Of a stretch of DNA of 64,000 nt, positions 25,161 through 33,908 are shown one piece after another (position 1 is the first letter of the stretch; every line of letters begins with the position of its first letter). Source of the stretch: Verrucomicrobiaceae bacterium (GTDB lineage Bacteria; Verrucomicrobiota; Verrucomicrobiia; Verrucomicrobiales; Verrucomicrobiaceae); assembly GCA_024232965.1 (NCBI GenBank), contig JACKQF010000002.1, positions 744,001-808,000 of the forward strand, read 5' to 3'. Under the pieces are notes generated by a model. That model was not told the DNA's origin. It saw only the letters and a list, made by a program, of their open reading frames with translations, and did not search any database. Made by a program: the position numbers and the translations under genes.

Positions 25161-26153
25161 CTACCGACTGCGGCTGCGCGGATCAAACGCGTCGCGCAGG
25201 CCATCGCCGAGGAAATTCAGGGCCAGCAGCGTGATGGACATCAGCGTGGCTGGGAAGAACAGCAACCACCATTTGCTATCGAGTGGATTGATGACCTGCG
25301 CGCCGTCCTTGAGCAGCGATCCCCAACTGGCCGCCGGATCATCGATGCCGAGACCGAGGAAGCTGAGGAAGGATTCATCCAGGATAACCGCCGGAATGGT
25401 TAGCGTCAGATAGGTTAGCACCACCGTCGCGAGGTTTGGCAAAAGATGCAGACGTAGGATGGCGGGGTTGCTCTGGCCCATCGCACGCGCCGCGGTGACA
25501 AAGGTCATTTCACGCAACACCAGCACCTGCCCACGAACAATGCGCGCCATCGTCAGCCACTCTACCAACCCCAAACAAATCACCATGATGATGATGCGTG
25601 AGTAGCGAATCGCGGTGACCATCAAGTCCTCCATCGTGGTCCATCCGTGCCCCTGTGCCCAGAGCCTAGCGGCATCTAACCAATCGGTAAGGTAGGGCCC
25701 CAACGCGGCGATGAAGATCATGATGAAAAGGATGCGCGGCACGGAGTAGAGGACATCCAGCACCCGCATCATGAACGCATCGATGCGACCTCCGGCAAAG
25801 CCGCTAATCATACCATAAAGTGTCCCGACAAAAAGACTGAGAAGGGCACCGACGAACCCCACCCCCAGCGAGACCTGCGCCCCGGTCAACAGCCGGTAAA
25901 ACAGATCGTGCCCATTCAAGTCCGTGCCGCAAAGGTAAATAACGCCCTCACTAGCTGAGCATGCGGCACCGGGAGGCAGCAACGAATCCTTGGACGTTAG
26001 CTTCAATTCATCGGGCAAAAACGGCGGCACGAGTACGGCCACGAAGACCAATCCCACCAAGAACCACAGCGCCAGCATGGAGACGCGGCTGCGCCGAAGG
26101 ATGGTCCAGCCACCGGGCTGGGAAAGCGCTGTGGGGGATGCAACCTCAGCCAT
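25161..26153 (-). CDS. Oligopeptide/dipeptide ABC transporter permease, OppC type
   Basis: Six membrane helices and the binding-protein-dependent transport EAA loop (VTAARAMGQSNPAILRLHLLPN) mark this as an inner-membrane permease. The N-terminal OppC region ends LLTGAQVSLGVGF, and the extracytoplasmic loop contains YLCGTDLNGHD, the OppC-type GTDxxGRD motif. ATG 26153 (MAEVASPTALSQ) overlaps the end of the upstream oppB gene by 8 bases. It imports peptides together with OppB, a binding protein and ATPases; the latter two are not adjacent here. A paralogous OppABC operon lies 4 kb to the right. Confidence 0.93.
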   Translation of the reverse strand: MAEVASPTALSQPGGWTILRRSRVSMLALWFLVGLVFVAVLVPPFLPDELKLTSKDSLLPPGAACSASEGVIYLCGTDLNGHDLFYRLLTGAQVSLGVGFVGALLSLFVGTLYGMISGFAGGRIDAFMMRVLDVLYSVPRILFIMIFIAALGPYLTDWLDAARLWAQGHGWTTMEDLMVTAIRYSRIIIMVICLGLVEWLTMARIVRGQVLVLREMTFVTAARAMGQSNPAILRLHLLPNLATVVLTYLTLTIPAVILDESFLSFLGLGIDDPAASWGSLLKDGAQVINPLDSKWWLLFFPATLMSITLLALNFLGDGLRDAFDPRSRSR

Positions 26154-27066
26154 ACACGCGGATTCGTTTATCCAGCACTCCGTAGAGCACATCCACCACC
26201 AGATTAAAGAGCTGCAAGAGCACGCAGTACACGATCACCGCTCCACCCAGCAAGAAGACATCGTGATTCTGGATCGAGTTCACGAAGATACTGCCGGCCC
26301 CAGAGATATTGAAGACGCTCTCGACGACCATCGATCCCGTCAAAAGATGTGCCGCCAGTGGCCCCAGAAACGTGACCACAGGCAGGATGGCAACCTTCAT
26401 CGCATGGCGAATCAGCGCCTGTCCATCGCGTAATCCTTTAGCCTTCGCAGTGCGGAGAAAGTCGCTCTGTAGGACATCGAGCAAACTGTTCCGCATCAGC
26501 CGCGCCACGTAGGCCACATACGGTGCCGCCAGACAAATCGAAGGCAGCACCAGTTGATGCACCGTTCCCCATCCACCCACTGGTAGCCAGCCGAGCCATA
26601 ATGCCACCACCGCAATCAAAAGTGGTCCGGTGACAAAGGTCGGCACAGAAATAGCCACCAGCGCACCAATCATCGCGACACGATCCACCCAGGTGTCCCG
26701 CCACAGCGCCGACACCGCCCCCAATAGCACGCCGCCAATCGAGGCGATGATGAAAGAGACCATGCCCAGCGTGAGGGAAGTGGGCATTTTTTGCGCCAGC
26801 AGTTCCGAGACCCTCCAGTCCAGATACTTCGTGGAATCCCCAAGATCAAAGGTGGCCAATGCCCGCATGTAGGCGCTGTACTGTTCCCAGAGGCTGCCAT
26901 CCAAATGAAACCGCTCCATCTTGGCAGCGATGGCTTTTTCACTTCCAGCCTTTTCCGACGTGAATGGCCCCCCTCGAATCGAGCGCATCAAAACGAAGGT
27001 GATGGACGCCGCCAACCACAGCACCACGATGGCGCTGAGCAGTCGGCGAATGAAGAATCCAAGCAT
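26146..27066 (-). CDS. Oligopeptide/dipeptide ABC transporter permease, OppB type
   Basis: The 306-aa permease starts MLGFFIRRLLSAIVVLWLA, a typical OppB opening (single helix then a large periplasmic part with RGGPFTSEKAGSEKAIAAKM). The EAA loop is DFLRTAKAKGLRDGQALIRHAMK. It is the first gene of a two-gene operon and overlaps oppC by 8 bases. The start at 27066 is preferred over 27108, which adds an unlikely His/Arg-rich head. Substrate specificity is set by the binding protein, which may be the OppA at 29048 or an unlinked gene. Confidence 0.93.
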   Translation of the reverse strand: MLGFFIRRLLSAIVVLWLAASITFVLMRSIRGGPFTSEKAGSEKAIAAKMERFHLDGSLWEQYSAYMRALATFDLGDSTKYLDWRVSELLAQKMPTSLTLGMVSFIIASIGGVLLGAVSALWRDTWVDRVAMIGALVAISVPTFVTGPLLIAVVALWLGWLPVGGWGTVHQLVLPSICLAAPYVAYVARLMRNSLLDVLQSDFLRTAKAKGLRDGQALIRHAMKVAILPVVTFLGPLAAHLLTGSMVVESVFNISGAGSIFVNSIQNHDVFLLGGAVIVYCVLLQLFNLVVDVLYGVLDKRIRVYG

Positions 27067-27293
27067 GCGGGCAGCATGATGGCGGATGTTGCTCCTGTGC
27101 TCAAGCAAAGGGTTGGGGTTTTCCAGAATGTCCAGTGCGGTGCACCGAACCGGAATTCAGGCCTTAGTTCCATCCCAGCTTCGCTTGATCCACGGGCGTT
27201 TTCTGGAATTACAGCCACCGCTCCAATTTCCGTATCACTGAACCGCTCACCTTTGCTTGCACAAATCGAGTTTCCGGGCGTAATCCCACTTCG

Positions 27294-27926
27294 ATGAAAA
27301 CGTCTCTCTTCTCCCGTCTGCCGTTCCGTCGGATGCTCACCGTTTGCGCAGGAGTCGCATTGGTCATGACTCTGGCCAGTTGCGCGCTGACGCGGCCCAT
27401 CCTGCGAGAGATTACCGTCCGCCGTGCGATCATGGTGAAGCCTGCAGAAGGTGGCGAAATTCCACTCTACGTCTGGCAGGGCAATCGCGTGCCAGGACAG
27501 TTGAGCGTTCGAGTGGATCTGAGTGATCAAAAGGCCTACATCTTCAAGGACCGCGAAAACGTCGGTTGGACCTATGTCGCCACTGGTCGTAGCGGACACG
27601 ACACGCCCGTCGGCACGTTCCATGTGCAGGAGAAAATCGTGGACAAACGCTCCAACAAATATGGTGTGATCAGAGATGCCGATGGCGATGTGGTCCATTC
27701 CAACGCCACCAACGGCGTGCACCGGATCCCCAGTGGCGGCCGCTTTGTGGGTGCGCCGATGCCTTATTGGATGCGATTGACAGGAAGCGGAGTCGGCATG
27801 CACGCTGGCCCCATTCCAAATCCTGGCCAGCCCGCATCCCATGGCTGCATCCGTATGCCTCTGGCGATGGCTGAGACGCTTTTCCAAAACGTCAACGTTG
27901 GCACTCCGGTTACGATCACTCCATGA
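27294..27926 (+). CDS. L,D-transpeptidase (YkuD domain) lipoprotein, 210 aa
   Basis: The N terminus is a lipoprotein signal with lipobox LASC, cysteine 30. The YkuD domain starts at SVRVDLSDQKAYIF, and the active site is H170 plus SHGCIR with C185 and R187, the full catalytic motif. Such enzymes form 3-3 cross-links in peptidoglycan or anchor lipoproteins to it, acting in the periplasm. The gene is divergent from oppB and shares its last four bases (ATGA) with the start of the next gene, so the two form an operon. Confidence 0.93.
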   Translation: MKTSLFSRLPFRRMLTVCAGVALVMTLASCALTRPILREITVRRAIMVKPAEGGEIPLYVWQGNRVPGQLSVRVDLSDQKAYIFKDRENVGWTYVATGRSGHDTPVGTFHVQEKIVDKRSNKYGVIRDADGDVVHSNATNGVHRIPSGGRFVGAPMPYWMRLTGSGVGMHAGPIPNPGQPASHGCIRMPLAMAETLFQNVNVGTPVTITP

Positions 27927-28951
27927 CCGCTATGCGCGTCGCTCTGCTGGCATTCATCCTCGCCGTAACCGCCTCTGCCGCTGAAGAGCAGGCCGAGATG
28001 CCTTTTGGAGGGAAAAAACCCGGCGAAGCAAGGACGGACAACGCACTGAAGCTCCAACTGCATTGGTGCCCGCCAGGCAAGTTCACGATGGGAAGCCCTG
28101 CGGACGAGCCCGGCCGAGATGCCTACGAGGTGGCGCATCCGGTGCGACTAACAAAGGGCTTCTGGCTCGGCGTGACCGAGGTCACACAGGGCCAATGGGA
28201 GGCCGTCACTGGCAAGACGCTGCGCGATCAAGCCGCGCTGATGCTTGCCGATGAGGCCTTGTATCCTTTTGGCGGTCAGCAGATCACGCTCCGCGCCGCA
28301 GCAAAGGCCGCTGAAGGCGATCTCAGCAAAGCCATCGATAGTGTTTGCGGGGCCACCGCACCCTACATCCCGATCTATTACGTGAGTTGGGAAGACGCGA
28401 CCGAGTTTTGCAAACTCCTCACCGAGAGCGAGCGCAAGGCTGGCACGCTGCCGCCAGGGGCGCACTACGCCCTGCCGACCGAAGCGCAGTGGGAATACGC
28501 TTGCCGCGCCGGAACCAAAACCGCCACCTACGCTGGCGCGATGAAGGTCTTGGGAGAAAACAACGCCTCTGTCCTGAACGACATCGCCTGGTACGGCGGC
28601 AATAGCGGCGTTGGTTACAAAGGCGCGGGCTGGACCACCATCGGCTGGCCCAATCAGGCCTTTCCCAACAAGCTGGCCGGACCACGCCGCAGTGGACAAA
28701 AGAAAGGCAATGCTTGGGGACTGCACGACATGCTCGGGAATGTTTACGAATGGGTTGCAGACTACTCCGCCGTCTACAGCGAAGGCGAAGCCGTCGATCC
28801 GCGCGGACCCGAGACTGGGCACAATCACCCCTATCGAGGTGGCTCCTGGAAACATTACGCGACCATGAGCCGTGCCGCGAAGTCCTTCGAGGCCCCGCCC
28901 ACCTATCGAGTCAATGACGTGGGTTTCCGCGTGGCCTTGGTGCAGGATTGA
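27923..28951 (+). CDS. Exported SUMF1/formylglycine-enzyme-like protein lacking the catalytic cysteines, 342 aa
   Basis: A signal peptide (MTAMRVALLAFILAVTASAA) precedes an FGE-sulfatase fold domain: WCPPGKFTMGSP, HPVRLTKGFWLGVTEVTQGQW, LPTEAQWEYACRAG, NVYEWVADYS and PYRGGSW...VGFRVAL. In active formylglycine enzymes, RGGS is followed by two copper-binding cysteines (spacing RGGSxxCxxxxC); here those positions are His and Ser. The protein therefore probably does not activate sulfatases and may be a binding or structural member of this fold. Its start overlaps the L,D-transpeptidase stop (ATGA), so a wall-linked role is plausible. About 95 bases separate it from oppA. Confidence 0.88.
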   Translation: MTAMRVALLAFILAVTASAAEEQAEMPFGGKKPGEARTDNALKLQLHWCPPGKFTMGSPADEPGRDAYEVAHPVRLTKGFWLGVTEVTQGQWEAVTGKTLRDQAALMLADEALYPFGGQQITLRAAAKAAEGDLSKAIDSVCGATAPYIPIYYVSWEDATEFCKLLTESERKAGTLPPGAHYALPTEAQWEYACRAGTKTATYAGAMKVLGENNASVLNDIAWYGGNSGVGYKGAGWTTIGWPNQAFPNKLAGPRRSGQKKGNAWGLHDMLGNVYEWVADYSAVYSEGEAVDPRGPETGHNHPYRGGSWKHYATMSRAAKSFEAPPTYRVNDVGFRVALVQD

Positions 28952-29047
28952 TCGCCGCCCCTAGATGGCTGAAGGCCATTGCATCTTGAAGGGACGCGGT
29001 ACTTGCTTCCGGAATACCGGGCGTCTAGTCTGTTCCTCTTTTACCGA

Positions 29048-30700
29048 ATGAAATTGCAGCCGCGACTCATCCTCCTCCCCCTGTTGGCCGCAGGGATTTG
29101 GATGTTTCATCAATCGCGACAGCACCGACTGCCCAAGGTTCAAGTTGCGGACGAAAATCAGGTGCTCCTGATCGGCAATGGTACAGAGATCGAGTCACTA
29201 GATCCACACATGGTGACAGGTCAGCCGGAGCATCGCATCATCTCTGCGGTGTTTGAAGGACTCGTCGCCCCGGATGCAGAAGACCCCGACGCGGATGCCC
29301 CAGGGGTGGCGGAATCTTGGGAGTCTTCGGACATGCAGCATTGGACCTTTCATCTGCGCAAAGGGGCGACGTGGAGCGATGGCACCCCCCTGACCTCCGC
29401 CGATTTTCTCTATGCCTGGCAGCGCATTCTTTCGCCCGATCTAGGCTCCCAATACGCGGAGATGCTCTATCTGCTCAAAGGTGCCGCTGCCTTTAATAAA
29501 GGGGAGACCAAGGACTTCTCCACCGTCGCCGCCACCGCGCCAGACGACCACACGTTGCAACTGACGCTCGAGGGGCCTGCACCCTATTTTCCTGGGATGC
29601 TAAAGCACTACACCTGGTTCCCGGTGCCACGTCATACGATCGAGAGCTTTGGTGCCATGACCCAGCGCGATACGTCCTGGGCTCGCCCAGGTAGTCTCGT
29701 AAGCAATGGGGCCTTCACCCTCAAAGATTGGCGCATCAACCATTACCTCTCGGTGGTCAAAAACCCGCGCTACTGGGATGCCGAGAGGGTAAAACTTCAA
29801 GAAATCCAGTTCTACCCCATCGATAATGGCGGAGCCGAAGAGCGCATCTTCCTTGATCGCCAACTCCATGTGACTGACACGGTGCCGCTTGCCAAAATCC
29901 CACTTTATCGCGTCCAGAAGCCCCCTTACTTCGAGCAAAATCCAGAGCTATCGGTGGAGTTCTATCGCTGCAATGTCACACGGCCGCCATTGGATCAGGC
30001 GAAGGTCAGACAGGCGCTTTCATTGGCGCTGGATCGCGTTGCCTTGGTCGATCAGGTGACCCGCTCTGGAAACCAACCAGCCACCGGCTACACACCTCCC
30101 GGCGCGCACCCCCAATACCCGCCGCTCAAGAAGCTCGGCTTTGATCCCGACAAGGCGCGGCAACTCCTCGCAGAGGCGGGATTCGCCGGCGGCAAGGGCT
30201 TCCGCAAAATCGAAATTCTGACCAACAGCAGTGACTCAGCCCGCACCGTGGCGGAGTTTTTTCAGGAGAGCTGGAAAAAGGAATTGGGCATCGAGGTCGG
30301 CATCCTCCAGCAGGATTGGCAGGTGTACTTAGCCTCTCAACACACGCTCAAATACGACATCGCCCGCGCTGGCTGGGTGGGCGATTATACTGACCCGCTA
30401 ACGTTCCTCGACATCCTGCGCACAGGCAATGGCAACAACGACACAGGCTGGGGCAACCCAGAGTACGATCAGCGACTGGATGCCTCCACCTCAGTGGTGG
30501 ACATCCCGCAACGAATGAAAATCCTGCATGACGCGGAAGACTTGCTGCTGGATGAACTGCCGATCATTCCCGTCTACTGGAAGATGGATGCCTTGCTGAT
30601 TCGCCCAGAGGTTCAGGGCTGGCGCACCAGTGTGCTGGGGCACCGTTGTTATAAGGCGATCAGCCTCGGCCCTTATCAACCCCTCACTGAGACGCCATGA
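29048..30700 (+). CDS. Oligopeptide ABC transporter substrate-binding protein, OppA type
   Basis: The 550-aa protein starts MKLQPRLILLPLLAAGIWMF, an export signal or membrane anchor without a lipobox. The SBP_bac_5 family pattern is clear: GTEIESLDPHMVTGQPEHRI, YAWQRILSP, LVSNGAFTLKDW, ARLEEIQFYP-like, VRQALSLALDR, and a C-terminal YDIARAGWVGDY. It binds peptides in the periplasm for the OppB/OppC permeases that follow with ATGA overlaps. The window shows no ATPase (OppD/OppF) after them. Confidence 0.94.
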   Translation: MKLQPRLILLPLLAAGIWMFHQSRQHRLPKVQVADENQVLLIGNGTEIESLDPHMVTGQPEHRIISAVFEGLVAPDAEDPDADAPGVAESWESSDMQHWTFHLRKGATWSDGTPLTSADFLYAWQRILSPDLGSQYAEMLYLLKGAAAFNKGETKDFSTVAATAPDDHTLQLTLEGPAPYFPGMLKHYTWFPVPRHTIESFGAMTQRDTSWARPGSLVSNGAFTLKDWRINHYLSVVKNPRYWDAERVKLQEIQFYPIDNGGAEERIFLDRQLHVTDTVPLAKIPLYRVQKPPYFEQNPELSVEFYRCNVTRPPLDQAKVRQALSLALDRVALVDQVTRSGNQPATGYTPPGAHPQYPPLKKLGFDPDKARQLLAEAGFAGGKGFRKIEILTNSSDSARTVAEFFQESWKKELGIEVGILQQDWQVYLASQHTLKYDIARAGWVGDYTDPLTFLDILRTGNGNNDTGWGNPEYDQRLDASTSVVDIPQRMKILHDAEDLLLDELPIIPVYWKMDALLIRPEVQGWRTSVLGHRCYKAISLGPYQPLTETP

Positions 30701-31620
30701 TACGCTTCATCCTCAGTCGCTTCATCCAAGGCATCATCGTCATCGTCGCGGTGCTGTCGATTACCTTTCTTATCTTCCGACTCGGGCCCGGAAGCCCCTT
30801 TGCGAGCGGGCGCGAAATGCCCGAATATGTGCGGGAAAATCTGGACCGTATCTACGGATTCGACAAACCCATCATCGTTCAGCTTTGGCGGCACCTCGTC
30901 AGCTTTGCCACCTTTGATCTACCGGTATCATTTCGGCTGAAGGGCTGGGGCGTGGGTGAAATCATCGCCCAAGGTCTGCCAGTCTCCTTCACCGTCGGCG
31001 GCGCAGCTTTTCTCATCGCCATTCTCTTGGGCATTCCTGCTGGGGCACTGGCCGCCTTGCGGGCTGGCAAACTCCGCGACCGCGTGACGATGGCGGCGGC
31101 GACCCTGGGCGTGTGCGTTCCTAGCTTGGTCCTGGGTCCAGTAATCTCGCTGGTGTTTGGGCTCAAGTTGCACTGGTTCAATACCGCCGGATGGGGCAGC
31201 AGTGGAGATTGGGTGTTGCCATCGGTAACGCTGGGCCTCATCAGCGCAGCGGCCGTTGCCCGACTCACGCGTGGTGGTCTTTGCGAAGCTCTCGCCGCCG
31301 ATCACATCCGCACTGCACGGGCTAAGGGAGTGGAAGAAAAAATGATCGTCGCACGCCATGCCTTCAAGTTGGCCTGCCTGCCACTCATCAACTACCTGGG
31401 TCCACTCGCAGCGGGACTGATGAGCGGTTCGTTTGTTACCGAGACGGTATTTCAGTTGCCAGGCCTAGGCCGGCACTTTGTCAGCTCGGCGCTGCACAAG
31501 GACTTCACTTTGGCGATGTGTCTGGCTGGGCTTTTCGCCGCACTGATCGTGATCTTTAACTTGCTGGTCGATATCCTCCAGGCTTGGCTCAACCCCCGCA
31601 TTCGATTGAGCGATCAATGA
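30697..31620 (+). CDS. Oligopeptide ABC transporter permease, OppB type (second copy)
   Basis: The 307-aa permease starts MIRFILSRFIQGIIVIVAVLS and includes the early motif FRLGPGSPFASGREMPEYVR. The EAA loop is DHIRTARAKGVEEKMIVARHA. Its start overlaps the oppA stop (ATGA) and its own stop overlaps oppC in the same way, so the three genes are one translationally coupled operon. It is clearly a paralogue of the minus-strand OppB at 26146. Confidence 0.94.
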   Translation: MIRFILSRFIQGIIVIVAVLSITFLIFRLGPGSPFASGREMPEYVRENLDRIYGFDKPIIVQLWRHLVSFATFDLPVSFRLKGWGVGEIIAQGLPVSFTVGGAAFLIAILLGIPAGALAALRAGKLRDRVTMAAATLGVCVPSLVLGPVISLVFGLKLHWFNTAGWGSSGDWVLPSVTLGLISAAAVARLTRGGLCEALAADHIRTARAKGVEEKMIVARHAFKLACLPLINYLGPLAAGLMSGSFVTETVFQLPGLGRHFVSSALHKDFTLAMCLAGLFAALIVIFNLLVDILQAWLNPRIRLSDQ

Positions 31621-32486
31621 CCGCAGCACCCCCAACATCACGATCCGCAGGTCCCTGGGGCATCGCTTGGCGGCGCCTGCAGCACAATCGCACGGCGATG
31701 ATCGCCCTATGGGGCCTGGGAGCGATGACGCTCTCCTGCGTCGGTGGTTACGCGCTGTTTCACGATTCTCAAAGCGCCCAGAACCTCAACGCCGTGTTGC
31801 AATCCCCAAGCCTTCAACACTGGTTTGGCACCGACAATCTCGGGCGCGATATTTTTCAGCGAGTGCTTTGCGGCGGCTGCATCAGCCTGCTCGTCGGCGT
31901 CGTCGCCACGATCGTGGCGATGGTCATCGGGCTTGCCTACGGGCTGATTTCGGGCATGGCCGGTGGGCGCGTCGATAGCCTCATGATGCGCATCGTCGAT
32001 GTGCTGTACGGCTTTCCGTTCCTTGCCTTCGTCATCCTCTTGACGGTGATTTTTGAGCGCAGCTTAGTGCTGCTTTTCGTCGCCATCGGCGCGGTGGAAT
32101 GGTTGACGACGGCTCGCGTCGTCCGGGCACAAGTGCTGGCATTGAATAACCAGGAGTTCATCCTCGCCGCGCGCACCTATGGTGCAGACACAGCCCGCAT
32201 CTTGTGGCGCTACATGGTGCCGAACGTGCTCGGACAGGTGGTAATCTACGCAAGCCTCACCGTGCCTGGCATTATGCTACTAGAGGCGGTGCTGTCTTTC
32301 CTCGGCCTTGGCGTACAACCTCCGAACAGCTCGTGGGGTGCCCTGATTCAGGAGGGTGCCAACAACATGCAGACCTCGCCTTGGCTGCTGATTTTCCCAG
32401 GAGCTTTCTTCATCAGCACCCTCCTAGCGCTCAACACCATCGGTGATGCGCTGCGCGATGTGCTAGACCCGAAGTCTATCGAGTAG
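31617..32486 (+). CDS. Oligopeptide ABC transporter permease, OppC type (second copy)
   Basis: ATG 31617 (MTAAPPTSRSAGPWG) overlaps the OppB stop by four bases. The OppC motif FGTDNLGRDIFQRVL is complete, and the EAA loop is EFILAARTYGADTARILWRYMVPN. Six helices are visible. It is the last gene of the oppABC operon; about 245 bases of AT-rich sequence follow before an outer-membrane protein gene. The ATPases are not encoded nearby and must be shared or located elsewhere. Confidence 0.94.
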   Translation: MTAAPPTSRSAGPWGIAWRRLQHNRTAMIALWGLGAMTLSCVGGYALFHDSQSAQNLNAVLQSPSLQHWFGTDNLGRDIFQRVLCGGCISLLVGVVATIVAMVIGLAYGLISGMAGGRVDSLMMRIVDVLYGFPFLAFVILLTVIFERSLVLLFVAIGAVEWLTTARVVRAQVLALNNQEFILAARTYGADTARILWRYMVPNVLGQVVIYASLTVPGIMLLEAVLSFLGLGVQPPNSSWGALIQEGANNMQTSPWLLIFPGAFFISTLLALNTIGDALRDVLDPKSIE

Positions 32487-32619
32487 CGATTCTGAAGGGC
32501 CGAGCATTTCCCTTATTGGCAGGCGCGGGATAGTCATGCGCAAACCGGCTTTGAAAAGCACTAAGGCAATAGGTTCTGGAAAAATCGCTTAGAACCGTAA
32601 TTTGCCACCGAGTATCTTC

Positions 32620-32648
32620 TTGTTCAATCCTCCCCTATTTGCTAAAAC
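32620..32648 (+). promoter_or_regulatory. Candidate promoter for the outer-membrane barrel gene
   Basis: TTGTTC (32620-32625), a 17-base spacer and TAAAAC (32643-32648, four of six) lie in an AT-rich leader about 80 bases before the ATG at 32731. The -35 is poor. The match alone is weak, but the region is markedly AT-richer than its surroundings. Confidence 0.25.
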
Positions 32649-32730
32649 GCGAATTAGGTGGCGATTAAAATCGAAATATCCGCAAGCGATCAAATCAAAC
32701 ACATACAGAAAATTGAATCCAAACGCGCTT

Positions 32731-33879
32731 ATGAAAATCCATTCTATCGCAGCGTTGGCAGCCGCTCAGCTTGCCCTTGTGCCAGTCTCACAAGCCCAAG
32801 AAACAGAAGTAAGTTCAGCCGAAAGTTTTTGGGATGCCCCCGTCATTTCGGTTCACCGGCGCCATTTGGAGGGCATTGGCTTAGTCTTGTGGGGAATGGA
32901 TAATCTGGTTGGAAGACCGCGCGACACCTCAGCAGAAGTGTCGGCGGGCCTCTTGTTTCGGCCCCTTCTTATGGGCGCAGGTGGCATTGACGAGATCACG
33001 CGAGGCGTGGGAGTCCTCCGTCTCCAGGACGGTCTGGACGTAACAGTAGCCGAACCGCAGGCCGCCACCTATCAATGGATCGACGACGCAGATATTGGTG
33101 ACTACTGGAATCTAGACGCAGCAGCGATCCTGGATGTCTATATGCCAACGAAGGGCCTTTTGTTTGCTTACAACCCCAAACGTTATGGGTTCCATTTTCG
33201 TGCAGGCGCGTCTTGGGAACGAAGCACGTTACAGGCCGCTGAGGTCGATCAGCGCGAACTCTTCCTCGGTGCATCATTTCAACCGGGCACGTTTGAGAGT
33301 CTAGGGAGGGCACAGACTTCTGACGTGCAAATCGGCTTTCTCTACCAAGAAGATGCCGTTCTGGATGCGCATCAATGGACGCTCTCATTGAACCTTCAGC
33401 CCACCTTCCCCCTTTTGCCTGACCGTAAGTTTGTGATAGGTCAAAAGGTAACGTTCAAAGACCTCCTTGGACAGGCACAGGGCCAGGATGCCAAGTCAAC
33501 AACTTTGACGAGCGGCGAGACTCCCCAGGAAACCACCGCCGACGATTTCTTGTTTATCCGACCGAACATCTCTTTCGACACACTGCTGGATGACTTCTCC
33601 CAGGATGGGAATGTGGATTTTTCAGACTACAGCGTGACCTTTGGCGGACGACTGGGATTCTCGATGTTCAATCAGCACCTCACCGCCAGCTACAAGCTCG
33701 CAGGCGTCAGCCCAATCGATGATATCGGCGACACACACATCTTTCACGAGGCACGGCTTGAGTACCAGCCGTTCCGGAGTTGGTCGCTACGCTTTACCGC
33801 CGCCTATCAGTACGGGGAAAGGGCACCGGACTTCAAAGAGGAAGATCGCGTAGTGCTCTCCGCAGGTCTGCGATTCTAG
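32731..33879 (+). CDS. Outer-membrane beta-barrel protein, 382 aa
   Basis: The start at ATG 32731 gives a signal peptide (MKIHSIAALAAAQLALVPVSQA). The mature protein alternates hydrophobic and polar residues in many short strands (YGFHFRAGASWER, DVQIGFLYQED, TLSLNLQPTFPLL, YSVTFGGRLGFSMF, LRFTAAYQYGE) and ends in a terminal phenylalanine, LSAGLRF, the usual outer-membrane insertion signal. No specific family is recognised. Base composition is AT-richer than nearby genes. A patatin-like lipoprotein gene starts 29 bases downstream, so the two likely form an operon and may work together. Confidence 0.75.
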   Translation: MKIHSIAALAAAQLALVPVSQAQETEVSSAESFWDAPVISVHRRHLEGIGLVLWGMDNLVGRPRDTSAEVSAGLLFRPLLMGAGGIDEITRGVGVLRLQDGLDVTVAEPQAATYQWIDDADIGDYWNLDAAAILDVYMPTKGLLFAYNPKRYGFHFRAGASWERSTLQAAEVDQRELFLGASFQPGTFESLGRAQTSDVQIGFLYQEDAVLDAHQWTLSLNLQPTFPLLPDRKFVIGQKVTFKDLLGQAQGQDAKSTTLTSGETPQETTADDFLFIRPNISFDTLLDDFSQDGNVDFSDYSVTFGGRLGFSMFNQHLTASYKLAGVSPIDDIGDTHIFHEARLEYQPFRSWSLRFTAAYQYGERAPDFKEEDRVVLSAGLRF

Positions 33880-33908
33880 TCCGAATTCTAGCCTAACCCA
33901 CTACCACC

